DNA of 64,000 nt from Madurella fahalii. Lineage: Eukaryota > Ascomycota > Sordariomycetes > Sordariales. A program made the position numbers and the translations under genes. The notes under the pieces were generated by a model. The model worked only from the letters and a program-made list of their open reading frames with translations. It was not told the DNA's origin and made no database searches. Shown here in pieces: positions 42,704 through 54,285 of this stretch (position 1 is its first letter; the number at the start of each line of letters is the position of its first letter). The stretch covers positions 992,001-1,056,000 of the forward strand of contig CM056877.1 in the NCBI GenBank assembly GCA_029876055.1. The letters run 5' to 3'.

Positions 42704-43772
42704 TATGTTTGGTTGACTGTATCCAATTGCAAAGGGATCTATTTTCGAGGTCAAGTGCTGAGAGGGTTCACTGATGAGTCGTCGTTCGAGGGGGGAAATC
42801 GTCGTTTAAACGGGTGCTCAGTGTCCTTATCTCGAAGAGATAGACCGCAGCGGATAAAAGCCAGTACAGGCGTTGTCAATCGGGGAGTTGGTGTTCCGGT
42901 GAGTCAGTCGATTCCTTTTGTCTGGAAATTGTTTGGAGGGGCACAAGAGGAGGGGCGGCCCACTCGACAGGGGTTTATCAAATCCCAGATTAGCAACCCT
43001 GATAATCTGACTGTCTCTAACCGTATCCAACTGCACCCACATGCCTACTTACAGCGTGCCTTGCCTGCTAAATCGTCTCTTTTTGGTGTTTTTGCTCTGC
43101 TCCTTCGTTATCGTCCCTCGTTTTTCCTTTCATTCTTCCTTCCACAGCGCCTCTTCTTTTTTTTTTTTTTTGTTCTCCCTAATACTTATCCTTACCGTTT
43201 CTGTTTTCCTCTTCTTCAGCAGGATGACGCCACATACGGTCATACTATCCTGCAAGACAGTTGATTTATCCGGCTCGCAGTAACGATAAGATAAGAGTCC
43301 ATGGCGGGGTTCTGAGCGGAAGCTCATGCCGGGACAAGATAACTGGAGGCTGTTCTTGGGTAAGAACACTCTACTTATTAGTCCATTGTTCTTACGTTGC
43401 GTTGCTGGCCCCCGTAGCAACCGCAACTGGGAGCGGTAGACTGAGTGTTATTTAGCAAGGCAGCAGTCAAACCAAGGCTCGGGCACTGTAGCTAATCACA
43501 GAGTTAGCCGGGACCTTTTACCCCGCCATTCCTCAGCTCGCTCAACTCTTGTTCCAGCCTCGCGATTCTTCAAGTTTCTCGTTGTAATCGCTCGACCAAC
43601 TCTTTTGCCTGCGGCCGGCTATATGACCTCACCGCAATAAATCCACTATCCCCTCCTTTGGAACCCCACAAGTCGCACGCGATCAACACGGGACTAGCTT
43701 CGCTTTCCTCCCTCGGAACATACCCGACACCAACGGATTAAGCAGCGGCATTTAACCAACAAAAAAGCAAGG
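42704..43772. other. Divergent region between GlnRS and the macro-domain gene
   Basis: Promoters of both genes should lie here. A T tract occurs at 43157-43171. No gene recognised; plus-strand ORFs are shadows of the GlnRS exon extended into non-coding DNA. Confidence 0.55.
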
Positions 43773-44715
43773 ATGACGGTCATCGCCGCCTCCGACATCC
43801 CCTCCCTCTCCCTCCTCTACAAGCTCCGCAAGCTCCTCCCGGCGCCGGCCAACGCCCGCCTCCCGAGGACGCTCTTTGGCCCCTCCACCCTGCCGGCGCC
43901 TTCCAAATCGCTCAACGACCGCGTCGCGCTCATCCGGTGCGACATCACGACGCTGGGGGTGGACGCGATCGTCAACGCGGCGAACCGGTCGCTCCTCGGG
44001 GGCGGCGGCGTCGACGGGGCGATCCACCGCGCCGCGGGGCCGGGCCTCCTGGCCGAGTGCCACACGCTGCAGGGGTGCGCGACGGGCTCCGCCGAGATCA
44101 CGGGCGCCTACCGCCTGCCCTGCAGCCGCGTCATCCACGCCGTGGGGCCCGTCTACAACCCGCTGTACCCGGAGCGGTGCGAGCGGCTGCTCGACGGCTG
44201 CTACACGCGCAGCCTGCAGCTAGCGGCGGCCAACGGGTGCCGGAGCGTCGCCTTCAGCGCCATCAGCACGGGGATCTACGGGTATCCCAGCAGGGAGGCG
44301 GCCCCGGTGGCGTTGAGCGCTATGAGGAACTTCCTGACGGGGCCCGAGGGCGATAAGATTGACAAGTTGGTGATTGTCACGTTTGAGAGGAAGGATGTGG
44401 ATGCGTATAATGAGTTTATTCCGTATGTTTCTTTCTTTCTTTCTTTCTTTTCTCTCTCTATCTCTCCGCCTCGTTGGCCATTCTGGAGAGCGTTTACTGA
44501 CAGCTTTCCCCAGGCAGTACTTTCCCCCTGTCGCTGAGGGCGAGACCACGACGGAGACTGCCGCCACCAGAGACGCGGAAAAGCAAGAGACGGACGCGGA
44601 GCTCGAGGCCGAGGCCGAGGCTGTCGCTAGCGAGCTACCGAGCCCCCCAACATCTGACCCGTCTGATGCCGGCCACGCCGGTAAGAAGCAGAAACACGAG
44701 GATGATCGAGAGTAG
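43773..44715 (+). CDS. Macro-domain ADP-ribose hydrolase-like protein
   Basis: Exons 43773-44422 and 44514-44715 join across a 91-bp intron (GTATGT...CCAG, rich in TTTC repeats) to give about 283 residues. DAIVNAANRSLLGGGGVDGAIH is the macro-domain ADP-ribose-binding signature; ITGAYRLPCSRVIHAVGP and FSAISTGIYGYPSREAA complete the pocket. This pattern belongs to the MacroD/YmdB class that removes ADP-ribose or hydrolyses O-acetyl-ADP-ribose. The asparagines and the catalytic Asp region are present. The tail after the domain is acidic and rich in Glu/Ala (ELEAEAEAV) and ends with KKQKHEDDRE, which could be a nuclear signal. It is divergently arranged with GlnRS. Substrate cannot be told from sequence. 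Confidence 0.9.
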
Positions 44716-45461
44716 GTGGAACAGTTCCGAGGGCTAGTCTCCGATGGGACCAAGAGCTCGTATAGGTTCGGCCTGGCGTTTCGGATTGGGCCGGCGGGTT
44801 GGGGACAGCGCTGGCTGGAAAATGATATACCCTCGGCAGGTGTGAGATGTATTTTAATGAAGGCGATTGACGATCCATGACTATATTACAATTGCTAATG
44901 AGGCTTTGCCATTCCACCGAGGATGTCCCAATCGCCTGGTATTTATTAACATAGCTCACTCTGCTCCCACGGTTAGCAGCACGGTTAATCAGGGCGTGTT
45001 AGAAACTGGAAAAAGAACTTGCGCGTTCTCCCTCGGATTGATCATGAGGAAACGGTGATATTCCGGCAAATGCATCCAATCCGAAAGGAGGTGCAAGTAC
45101 GATGAGAGCAGACAGCACCAAGTGATATGTCTTGATCTTTGATCTATATTGTCCTCTACCTGAGAGATAACTCGCCGCCCATCCGTATTGGTATGGTTAT
45201 CCTTCCCTCTAGCCGGCCGATGGAGAATGCAGACCAGCCATCCCAGGGTCTCCAGTCCTGAGACAGCAAAGTCCACCACATTGCCACCCGTAGATACCAA
45301 CACCAGAGCATCAGAGACATTAAGACCGTTGCAAAGGAAAAAGGAAAACATTAACTCATTGAGGCCAGACCATGCAAACCAGAACCCAGAAAGAAAAGCA
45401 GCTTTTTTATATCCCATCGTAACGCTAAAGACATCATAAGAAGATCTCGAGCGCGCGACAT
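44716..45461. other. Intergenic region between convergent genes
   Basis: 3' ends of the macro-domain gene and of eEF3. No gene recognised. Confidence 0.5.
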
Positions 45462-48400
45462 TTAGTCGTCCTCGTCGCTGAAAACCTGTTGCCTGAGTTA
45501 GCACCTTCGCTTGGAAAAAACCTCAAAGCATAAAATGGGATCAACATACCTCCTCACCGCGCTTCCGGCGGGCCATACGCTCCTTCTTCTTCTTGCGAGC
45601 CTCAGAACTGGAAAGCTTGGTCTTCTTCTTGGTCGACACGATCTTGTTGCCCATGGCATCGAACTTCTCCTCCTCATCGTCGTCATCCTGCTTTAAGCGG
45701 GGGCCCGAGCCCTGGCCCTGGACCCAGTTGTGGCCAGAGGGAGTCATCTTGCCGTCCATGACAGCCCAAACTTCCTCAGTTAGGTCCTTGGTGAACTCGG
45801 CGCTGTGAGTGATGATGATCACACCACCCTCAAACTTCTTGAGCGCCTTCGACAGGGCACCAAGCGAGTCACGGTCGAGATAGTTGGTAGGCTCGTCGAG
45901 GACGATCAGGTGAGGGCGCTGCCACGAGCAAGCGGCGAGCACAACCTTGACACGCTGACCACCAGAGAGACCGCGCATGCGCGAGTGAGAAACCAGCTCG
46001 GCATCAAGACCAAAGTTGGCGCAGTGAGCCTCGATCTCCTTGCGGACCAGAGGCCGGAACTGACCGGAAGCGAGCGCCTCCTTCATGTCGACCTCGGCAA
46101 CCAGCTTCTGATGGGAGGCGAGCAGCTCATTACGGGGCAGCCAGGCATTGTCGGCAGTCATCATGGGCACCCAGCGCTCGTTCTTCATGCCGACGTTCTC
46201 GCCGAGGGCAAAAGAACACTCGTACTCGTAGCTGTTCTTGAACTTTCTGCGGGAGTGGATGCCAATAACGCGGCGCTGAGTGCCGTCGACCTTGAAGATC
46301 TTGTTCATGGCCTCCTCATCGGCGCCGGTGATGACCTTGTTGGCACGGTCCATCGTCTCGCGATCCTCGCCGGTCTGGAAACGCCACTGGATGTACTCGG
46401 ACGGGGTCGAGTCAAGGTGGTTATCGATGTGTGCGAAAGCGTGCTGCTTGATGTAGGCGATACGGATGTTCTCGTGCTGGTAGATCTCACCGCCAGTGGG
46501 GATGAGCTCGCCAGTCAGGACGTTGATGAGAGTGGACTTGCCAGCACCGTTGGGGCCGATGACAGCGATACGCGAACCCAGCGAGCACTGGAAGGTGATG
46601 TCCGTGAGCTGCGGCTTCTCGGTGCCCGGGTACTGGAAGCTCATCTTGGTGGCACGCAGGATGGCCTTTGCCTTGGTCTTGACACCTTCGAGGAAACCAG
46701 GCTCGGGGAAGCTGAACTCGATATCCGAGGCGCCGAGCTCGTAGTAGGACTTGGCCGAGGGGACACGGCGAACGAACTCCTTGAGATTGCCCTTGTAGCG
46801 CTTGAGCTTGAAGCGCTCATAGTGAATAATGTGCTGGCAAACGTTGTCGAGGAACCCGCTGTCGTGAGACACGATGATGGAAGTGCAGGGCGAGTTGATG
46901 AGGTACTCCTCGAGCCACTTCACATTCTTGACGTCGAGATGGTTGGTGGGCTCGTCAAGCAGGAGAATATCGGGAGCCTCGAAGACGGCACGGCACAGGG
47001 CCAGCTTCATCTTCCAACCACCGGACAGAGCAGTGATCTCGCCCTTGATCATGCCGGGGCTGAAGCCAAACTCGGCAAGGCGCTTCTCGACGTCCTCCTG
47101 AGTGGTCTCGACACCAGCCTTGGCAAGCTTCATCATGGTCCAGTCAATGGTAGTCATTTCGGTGTCGGCCGAGTCCAGGTCGTGCTCGACGAAGACAGTC
47201 TTGACCTCGCTCTGCTTGGGGAAGCCCTCGACCTGCTCGTTGTTGATGGCGCGCATCAGGGTAGACTTGCCGGAACCGTTCGGGCCGCACAGACCGTAGC
47301 GCTGGCCACGCTTGAGACGCAGGCTGGTCTGGTTGAGAAGGATCTTGGCACCATAGGCGAGCGAGAAGGTGCAGTTGCAGAGATCCTCACCCTCATCCTC
47401 GTCGTCCTCGGCCTCCTCCTCGTCAGCGATGCCAGGGTTAGCACGCTTGCGGAGGGCGTCAACCACACCCTGTGATTCATCATCGCCAACAACGACGGTG
47501 ATGTAAGGCTTGACGTTCTCGGCCCAGGTAGACGACTCGGTCTCCTTCTCATCGACGAGCTGGCCAGCGACAGCAGAAGCGTACTCCAGAACAGGAGCGA
47601 ACTTCTCGAAGGCAGCGGCGTGCTTGCCGGTGAGGATTTCCTTGAGATGACCCATGATGGTGGCGATGTCCCCGTGGTTGCGGACCTCGGGGATCTTGCC
47701 GTCAACGACATTGCCGACGCGGGTGAGAGTGTCCAGGGCCTGCTTGGTCTTCTCACGAGCCTCGGGATCAGCGAGGTTGTCGTAGTTCTTCTGCAGACCG
47801 GGCATCATCTTGGGCAAGAAGGGCGCGACGATGTTCGGGTCGTCGACGAGCTTGCACATGTTGTCAACAATGACAGCCGACTTGCGCTTGATGGCGGTCT
47901 CGCGCTCGGCAAGACCACGGTCGAGCAGAGGGACCATGAGCGCAAGAGTGGGCTCCTGCACCTCCGTGACGAAAGTGGTGGCACCGAGCAAGTGAACCGT
48001 CTCCGGGACGTTCTCGGGCTTGGCGATACACTTGATGAGCTCGGGGATGAAGCGCTCGATATCGCGGTTGACAATCAGCTGGCAGACCTTCTCCATGGTC
48101 TTGTAGGCACGGTCTTTGACCTCCTTCTTGGTGTCCCACATGGCCTCGGAAACGACCGGGATGAGATCAGGAACACGGAGGGCAGTCTGCGCAGGCGCGG
48201 TACGGATGAGGGTGTCGATGAAGTCGAGGGCCGTCATCTTCTCGGGCCACTTCTGAGCGTTCCGCAGAGAATCGATCAGGGCGGGAAGGGTGGCCTTGAC
48301 GGCGTTGGGGTTGATGGCCTCGGCGATGGCCAGCGCGGCCGCGATGGCAGCATTCTTCACGGCAGTGATCTTGTCACCAGCGCCGGCCAGGACGCTGGGG

Positions 48401-48986
48401 AGGAGGGCGACGAGGTAGGGCTCGACGCTAGCGGAAACCTCCGAGTGTTGGGCAATGGCCTGGATGGCCACGAGGGCCTTCTCGCGGACGGTGGCATCCT
48501 TCTTGTTGGCGAGCTGCTTCTTGAGCGCATCAACGGTCCTGCAGTGACGTTCACATGTCAGCCCCAATTTCTCCAAATTTTGGTGCGCTGCATGAAAATG
48601 CGACCGAAAATTTTTCCCGAAAAAACGGTCCTGACAGAAAAGCCGCATTCTGATTCGACCGCAACGCAGCCTGGCCCAGCCGCTTCCTCTTTGAGCGACA
48701 GGTGCGGCTAGAAATGGAACCTCACTGCAGCGCACAAAGCGACTGCGCGACTCACAAAAGGGCGCATCGAGAGAGCGGTCTAAGGGTGGGGGGTTTGTTC
48801 GTATAGCGGGGCATTATCTTACCTGGTGGGGGTATCGAGATCCTCGATGCGGCCGTTGATGAACGAGGCGAGGGCGGCCGAAGCCTCCTTGACGGCATCA
48901 GCCTCCTTGGAGATAGTGAGCTTCTGCATGAGCTCGTCAAGGACCTTGACGCTCTTGGCGTTCTCGGCGGCGACCTGGGAAGGCAT
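45462..48986 (-). CDS. Translation elongation factor 3 (ATPase, ABC-F type)
   Basis: Exons 48986-48823, 48538-45550 and 45485-45462 join in frame over introns of 284 bp (GTAAGA...GCAG) and 64 bp (GTATGT...ACAG), giving about 1058 residues, the usual size. The N-terminal third is HEAT repeats (for example KKQLANKKDATVREKALVAI). ABC1 has GPNGSGKSTLMR, LSGGWKMKLALCRA and LLLDEPTNHLD; ABC2 has GPNGAGKSTLINV, LSGGQRVKVVLAACSW and VLDEPTNYLD. A chromodomain-like insert (RRKFKNSYEYECSF) sits in ABC2. The C terminus is Lys/Arg-rich (ARKKKKERMARRKRGEE) and ends VFSDEDD. It works on the ribosome to release deacylated tRNA from the E site and is essential in fungi. The last exon codes only seven residues. 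Identification is secure. The ORF reading through intron 1 upstream has no ATG start there. Confidence 0.96.
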
Positions 48987-51900
48987 GTTTGTTGATTCTG
49001 TGATTATCGAAATGCTGGAGTCGAAAAAATGAAAGACACGAATCCGATTAGTGTCGCGAGTCCAAGAACAAGGAATCTAATTCCGCCGTCTATCCGGAAA
49101 TCGAATCTTTTTTGCGCCGTCTATCGGGTATCTCTCTGGCGGGAGCGGCGAGGTTGCGACTGAGCCCGTAGAATTTCGATGGAGGGCCGAAAATCTACTC
49201 TATCCTGGCTCTTCCGTGAAGGAAGTCGCAGACGTAAAAGACTGAGTGGAGAGCGTCCTAGAGAGAACGAGATGATCAAGAAATGAAAGGGAAAAGAGGA
49301 GGGAGACCTGAAGGAAGAGGCAGAAAAGGGTGGTGGGTGGTGGGCGGCCCAGCACGATATTTAAAGGTTGAGGAGCGCACACACAATGCACAGCCATTCT
49401 GGAAACTTTGCCAGGGCAGACCCACAAAAGGGCCCCAACGGAGGGGTAGGCGTCGCCGAAAACTTTTTCACCTTTTCGCCTTCGACACTAGCACCCCGGG
49501 CAACCAGGTTTCATCACAAATCCGTCCGTTCTTCAGATCGTTTTCACAGTCCGCCGTCGCTGGCTTGAACCCGTTTCCCATTGATTGGTCTGCATCAAGC
49601 CGCTGCCGGCTCAGGGACCCCTGCTTATCCGTGCAGATCCCTGCTTATCGCTTTATCAAATGGCCGGCCCATTCCTGATTTGGCAGCGCGGGAGGGCGGT
49701 GAGACGGAACGCTATGCAGAAATTTTTGGTTTCTCAAAAATTTTGGGCTGGAGCCTGGCTCTCCACACGGAATCGCCAACTGCCCCTCAAAACGTCTTTC
49801 TGGCCGTTGACAACCTTGTCTTTCGCACGGTCGACCATAGGACGGCAAAGAGTACCTAGATCCTCACGACAAGGTTTCTTGCTAGCCTTTGTTTTCTCTG
49901 TGGCAAAACGGAGACGTCCTTTGTGCGCGCCAAAGGGGCCGCTGTTTCTCCCTAGTAATGATCGCGGGGCATCCGAGGCACGGTTACAAGTCCTTGTCGC
50001 CAACACTTTAACCACGTTGAGCCACCAAACCTTGATGGTTCTCGAGGTGCTCCACTAGGTCTTCCGTATTGCGCAAACGACACCCGGCGTGCCTTGAAGC
50101 TAGCCCGTCTTGCGTTACTTCCGACTGTTTGCGCCGGGGGGAGGCTTGTGCGGAATGCAGTACGCGATTTAAGGTCCAATTCACATCAGCTCCAGACCAG
50201 AGCTGCACTTGCAGAAGCAGCAGCTGTAATTTCGGGGATAAGCCCTATCAGAGATTGAGAATCCAAAGCCTTGCTCGCATGTGTGTGAAGTGAGACGGGC
50301 TTACCGTGAGACAACAGCGTCAGTCCGAGACACCCGGCTGTCAGCGTCCATGCCGCTCCCAATCTTCATACGCCCCTTCAGCCCCAGGCACGCCGTACTT
50401 CGCCACCCGCGGGTAGGGAACTGGAACTTAGGAGTCAGGGCCCGGCGGGGAAGCGCTAACTAGCTTCCAGGCCCTCCGATGGGGCGAACTTTGATGTCTG
50501 GGCCGGTTCCGTGTTCGAACCCCGTCAAGCAAGTCATGTCCGGGTTTGGTTCTGCGGCCGGCGTCGACAGCGCAGTGCGAACGCGTGGCGCCGGCCGATG
50601 GCCCCCTATCCGCCCTAACATGAATTCCAGGCCACGCGGCGGCAAACGGTTTCGTTTCGATTAACCTTTCAGGCATGCTTTAACTTGGAGCAAACCGAAG
50701 CGGTCCCTCTGAACCGGCCTGGAGCTTGCTAGTCGCTCGCCCTCCATGAAGACGGAGCCGGGGCTGCAGCGCTTCTAATATATTTTTGGCTGAGTTGGCT
50801 CCTCTGTTGGCACCTTGCCGTCTCTTTGCTGGCGGCCCACGGCATCTCACCGCAATTCTGCAATTTCAGATGCGCTGCATCTAGTGGACGGGGGGGGGGC
50901 TTTGCGCATTGCGACTTTATCAAGTCCCTTCAAGTTGATACGGGCCCTTGTCGCCCTAACCGGCACGTCTCATTCCGCAAACCCTAGCAATTCCGGGGTC
51001 CCGTCAAAACCCCCGAGCATGTGGATGCGGTAAGAGCATCGTGGGGCATCACCTCAGGTTCCGCAACGCCATCCAGTTGCTTCTGCCCCCACGTTCGCCA
51101 AGTCGCGTCGATCACAGATCTGAATCATCTGATGGTGATACAGTATGCAGCACAGTGCACATTAGTATTAAGCTTTTTGGTCTATGCAGTACACTGGTAA
51201 ACTCGAGCCGGCATAAGGTACTTGCCTCCAGACAATCGAGATCTACGGTCTTTTGAGAAAGTAAGGCCCACATTATATTTTGTCACGAAGCAGTTTCCAC
51301 AAGGAGTTTCCACATTCGAGTAGGGCGAATCTATTGATGCGGTGGCGAACATCTCTTAGACTGTCTAGCAATCGCCATGGCACACACCGCACTACTTCTG
51401 CTTCAATGATAATAGTGAATGTATACTAGTCATAATTTGACACCTGTGGGTGCGTTCTACAACAACCCTATAGGTTTAAGTTATAGGTATGGTTCGAGAT
51501 TCGGTGATACAGATCTGTAGGAGATTAAAAGAAAAAAAAAAACCAAAGGGAGGACCGGCGAATGACAGGTCCAGACCCAATTCAACCTTCGAACCATGAT
51601 ACTGAGTGTTCCATCGAAGCTCTGCCCCACAAGGTTGTTCTCATCAGACTCCAGGGCGGATGGCCCGAAACTCAAGAACAAGGGTAGTGATATATAGAGC
51701 TTCCAGCAAACATATCGAAACCCACAGATGCTTCCTGACTTCAACTGCCCAAAATATGCAGGTTAGGAAACCACGTAAACATTCCAAGTGTCTATGTTCC
51801 CCTTAATAATACCTTGATGAGGCGCATCAGCCAAGATGTCCAAAGTGATTCCATAGGAAAGTGTGTCTCCATGTCTCATCTACCTACAGTGACGTCACCA

Positions 51901-52085
51901 GCTCGACGTCATTATGTGACTTGCACGACACAAGCTTTTCAATTACAATATGCTCTCCCAAATAAAGCAGGATCCCAAGGCATTCTATGACCATTAGTCT
52001 ACCTTCCACCTAAGTAACCACCGTTTCGCAGACCCAAGCTCGGTTTCACACGATAAACCAACAATACCACCACCAAGCCGCAACA
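48987..52085. other. Long region upstream of eEF3
   Basis: About 3.1 kb without a convincing gene. Near the eEF3 end it has two copies of GCCGTCTATC(C/G)GG (about 49086 and 49116) and a TATA-like CTTTAAATATC (minus strand, 49366-49356). The middle part (49500-51100) is GC-rich with small ORFs in many frames and a G run at 50889-50898. The right part is AT-richer; TGACGTCA lies at 51890-51897. Confidence 0.5.
49356..49366 (-). promoter_or_regulatory. TATA-like element upstream of eEF3
   Basis: CTTTAAATATC on the minus strand, 370 bp upstream of the eEF3 ATG. The distance implies a long leader or an untranslated exon, so support is weak. Confidence 0.25.
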
Positions 52086-52504
52086 ATGGCCTCCAACAAC
52101 CCCCAGAACCCGCGGAACTCCAGCCCTCAGAACCAACAACAGCAACGGGGTCTCTTTGCCGGCCACGCCGAGTATATCAAGGGCGCAGCTGAGGTCAGTT
52201 TTCTCTCTCGTCCAACTCCCCGCCCCCTTATTATCCAGTCCGCGCTACAGCGAGGGGGAGACATAGCCTCTGACTCACGTTATTTTCTGATCTACAGAGC
52301 GCCGTCGGCAGCATCACCGGCTCCCACGCCTGGACCGCCTCCGGCGAGCAAGACAAGGCCCACGCAAGGGCCTCGCTGCAGGCTGCCGTTGAGCACAGGG
52401 ATCCGAACAAGGCGGGATATGGCCGCGCCGAGGAGATCGCGGGCAAGCTAACGGGGTGCGAGGGGATGAAGCATGAGGGGGCGGCGAGTAAGCGGAGGGA
52501 TTAG
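52086..52504 (+). CDS. Small CsbD-like protein
   Basis: Exons 52086-52193 and 52298-52504 join in phase 0 across a 104-bp GTCAGT...ACAG intron, giving 104 residues. After a Gln/Asn-rich start, GLFAGHAEYIKGAAESAVGS, then GEQDKAHARASLQAAVEHRD and AEEIAGKLTGCEGMKHEG form the amphipathic pattern of fungal CsbD-like small proteins (PF05532), some of which are annotated as mismatch and cruciform DNA-binding (Hmp1-like). Bacterial relatives are stress-induced. The fungal role is not firmly known. The gene has a compact promoter with an ACCACC-type leader just before the ATG. Confidence 0.75.
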
Positions 52505-53781
52505 ATAGGCTGTCCGATTTGGGTTTTTTTTGGTTCGGGGAGAGGATGTCTCTGTGAGGTGGGACGGTTCGGTGAGTTGTGAGTTTGTGGTGGATAAGTG
52601 TACGGTCTGAATTTCTTGACCAAGACGAGATACTAGGGGCACTGTAGGATAAAAGGGTTTAATGATCATTCGTAGGGTTGTATCAATACACCGTGTATTC
52701 CTTTTGTGTCCTTTCTTGGATTCTAAGAACCGCATCGGCAGTTCGTTGCTCCAGTACGAAATCAGGTTTGAGTCTTGACTACCTCGTATCGAGAGCACAT
52801 GAATCTACCTATTTAACACCCGTTCCAAACCCCTTTTCCTGCTAAGTCACCGCAGCTTCCCTCACACCTAATTATCGTGAGATAGCGGGATGCGCCCATG
52901 TTTCTTGAATTGTAAGCTTTGTGATTGTGTCGTAGCGGATTGGTCTGACATTGCTACTTCTCGCCCACAAGCATATGGGCAGTTTCTCGGGTGTAATTGC
53001 AAGCGCCCTATCCTCAACACTTCACTTTCTCTCAATACCGACGCCGTCCAAGTTTACTCTAGCCCGAAGGCACGATTCCCATAGACGTTTACCTCTATAA
53101 TGACCCGCAGTCGGCCAATTTTCATTGCTCTGCTGGACAGAAATGTTTCGGTGGGATGATATCGATCACAATAATCGCGAGGATCAATTTGGCGCGATGA
53201 AGGACGAGGAGATCAATTGAAGACAAAGGCTCGTCTTTCAGGCTGCCTCTTGGAACTCACACGGGAAAAGCTACTCAGCCCGCTGCGATGCAGCTTCAGA
53301 GACCGCTTGATATTGCAGGGTTGTTCCCAAGCTTTTTTATATGACAGGGTGAGTTGATACCATGACCGCGGCGGAGCGAGCATACTTTATGAACCTGGAA
53401 TACCACATCTGACACTTGGACCGGTTATTGCGGCCGGATGGCTGGGAGCCTGGATCTCGTCTTGGATGTAAATTATTTCTAGATCCCCGAGATTTACGCC
53501 AAGATCCCACAGACATCGCATGGCCCCGTTGAATTGAGCCCTTCCACGATCCTGGAAAGAAATTGCTTCTACTCGTCCCCAAACGATTTAGCTAGAGCTA
53601 TGGCATTCTCCTGCCGATTGTAGTTGTTATCAATGCCCACCGAGCATCGAGATGGTTCCTAGCAAAAATTTCCACGACCAATAGCTCGTGGCACCCAGGT
53701 TTAGAGGTTCTTCAGAATGGTCAGGGTTCTTTGAAACTCGTAGAATGCCTAGCCAGGGCAGGAGGTGTCTTGGTCATGATG
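52505..53781. other. AT-rich gene-poor stretch
   Basis: No gene recognised; short ORFs have no family features. Base composition and TpA richness suggest old, mutated DNA. Confidence 0.5.
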
Positions 53782-53957
53782 TTGCCATGCCCTGACCGTA
53801 TCCCCCAGCGCTGGCAATGGCACATCTACTGGTAAAATGATGACGCCCAGCTAGACACCATAATGGTCTAAGTAGGTCATGCTGGTGCCTAGCTGGGCGT
53901 ACCGATGTCACCAGCATTTCGGAATTGCCAGCGCTGGCTATACGGTCAGGGCAATGA
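53782..53957. mobile_element. Hairpin (MITE-like) inverted repeat element
   Basis: About 175 bp. Arms read CCTGACCGTATCCCCCAGCG-CTGGCAAT at the left (53791-53818) and, as reverse complement, ATTGCCAGCGCTGGCTATACGGTCAGG at the right (53924-53950). The inner arms ACGCCCAGCTAGACACCA and TGGTGCCTAGCTGGGCGT also pair. The centre is TAATGGTCTAAGTAGGTCATGC. No ORF is inside, and target-site duplication is not clear. The structure is that of a non-autonomous foldback or MITE element, with a few mismatches showing some age. Confidence 0.65.
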
Positions 53958-54209
53958 CAGATACCCCCCTTCTCCTGCTAGGTAGGAATGGAAATGGCAC
54001 TGGTTAATACCGGCGAACAATTATGGGAAACATAGACCTGGTCTGTCGATTTATTCGGATAGAGGTCTCTATGAATTGGTGAATAGCCGCTGGCAGGGAA
54101 ATACAACATGATATTTCATTTGGAGAGTGTGGAATTCGTGGAATTCTGAGGTTCAAGCAGTTGTGGTATTTAAACCAGAAATCACGCGGACCAATTAACA
54201 TCTTACAAA

Positions 54210-54285
54210 GCCGGCGTGGCGCAATTGGTTAGCGCGTCAGACTTTTAATCTGAATGTTGCGAGTCTCGCAACCGCACTCCTGTAA
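54210..54285 (+). pseudogene. tRNA-Lys(UUU) remnant
   Basis: Bases from 54210 match a tRNA 5' part: GCCGGCG acceptor strand, D arm GCGC-AATTGGTTA-GCGC, and anticodon arm TCAGA-CTTTTAA-TCTGA with anticodon TTT (54244-54246), which reads Lys codons. The T arm has stems GCGAG and CTCGC, but its loop has collapsed: the TTCGA-type loop is missing. The 3' acceptor strand (AACCGCA) does not pair with GCCGGCG. Loss of the B box and acceptor pairing means it should not be functional. Confidence 0.65.

Noticed and set aside
42284..43264. Plus-strand ORF of 326 codons over the GlnRS start
   Set aside because: Left half is antisense to a GlnRS exon and the right half ends in a T tract; no family feature.
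45805..47475. Plus-strand ORF of 556 codons opposite eEF3
   Set aside because: Antisense shadow of the strongly biased eEF3 codons; Leu/Val/Gly-rich with no family feature.
50509..50530. GTGTTCGAACCCC, like a tRNA B box
   Set aside because: The T stem does not pair and no A box or cloverleaf surrounds it.
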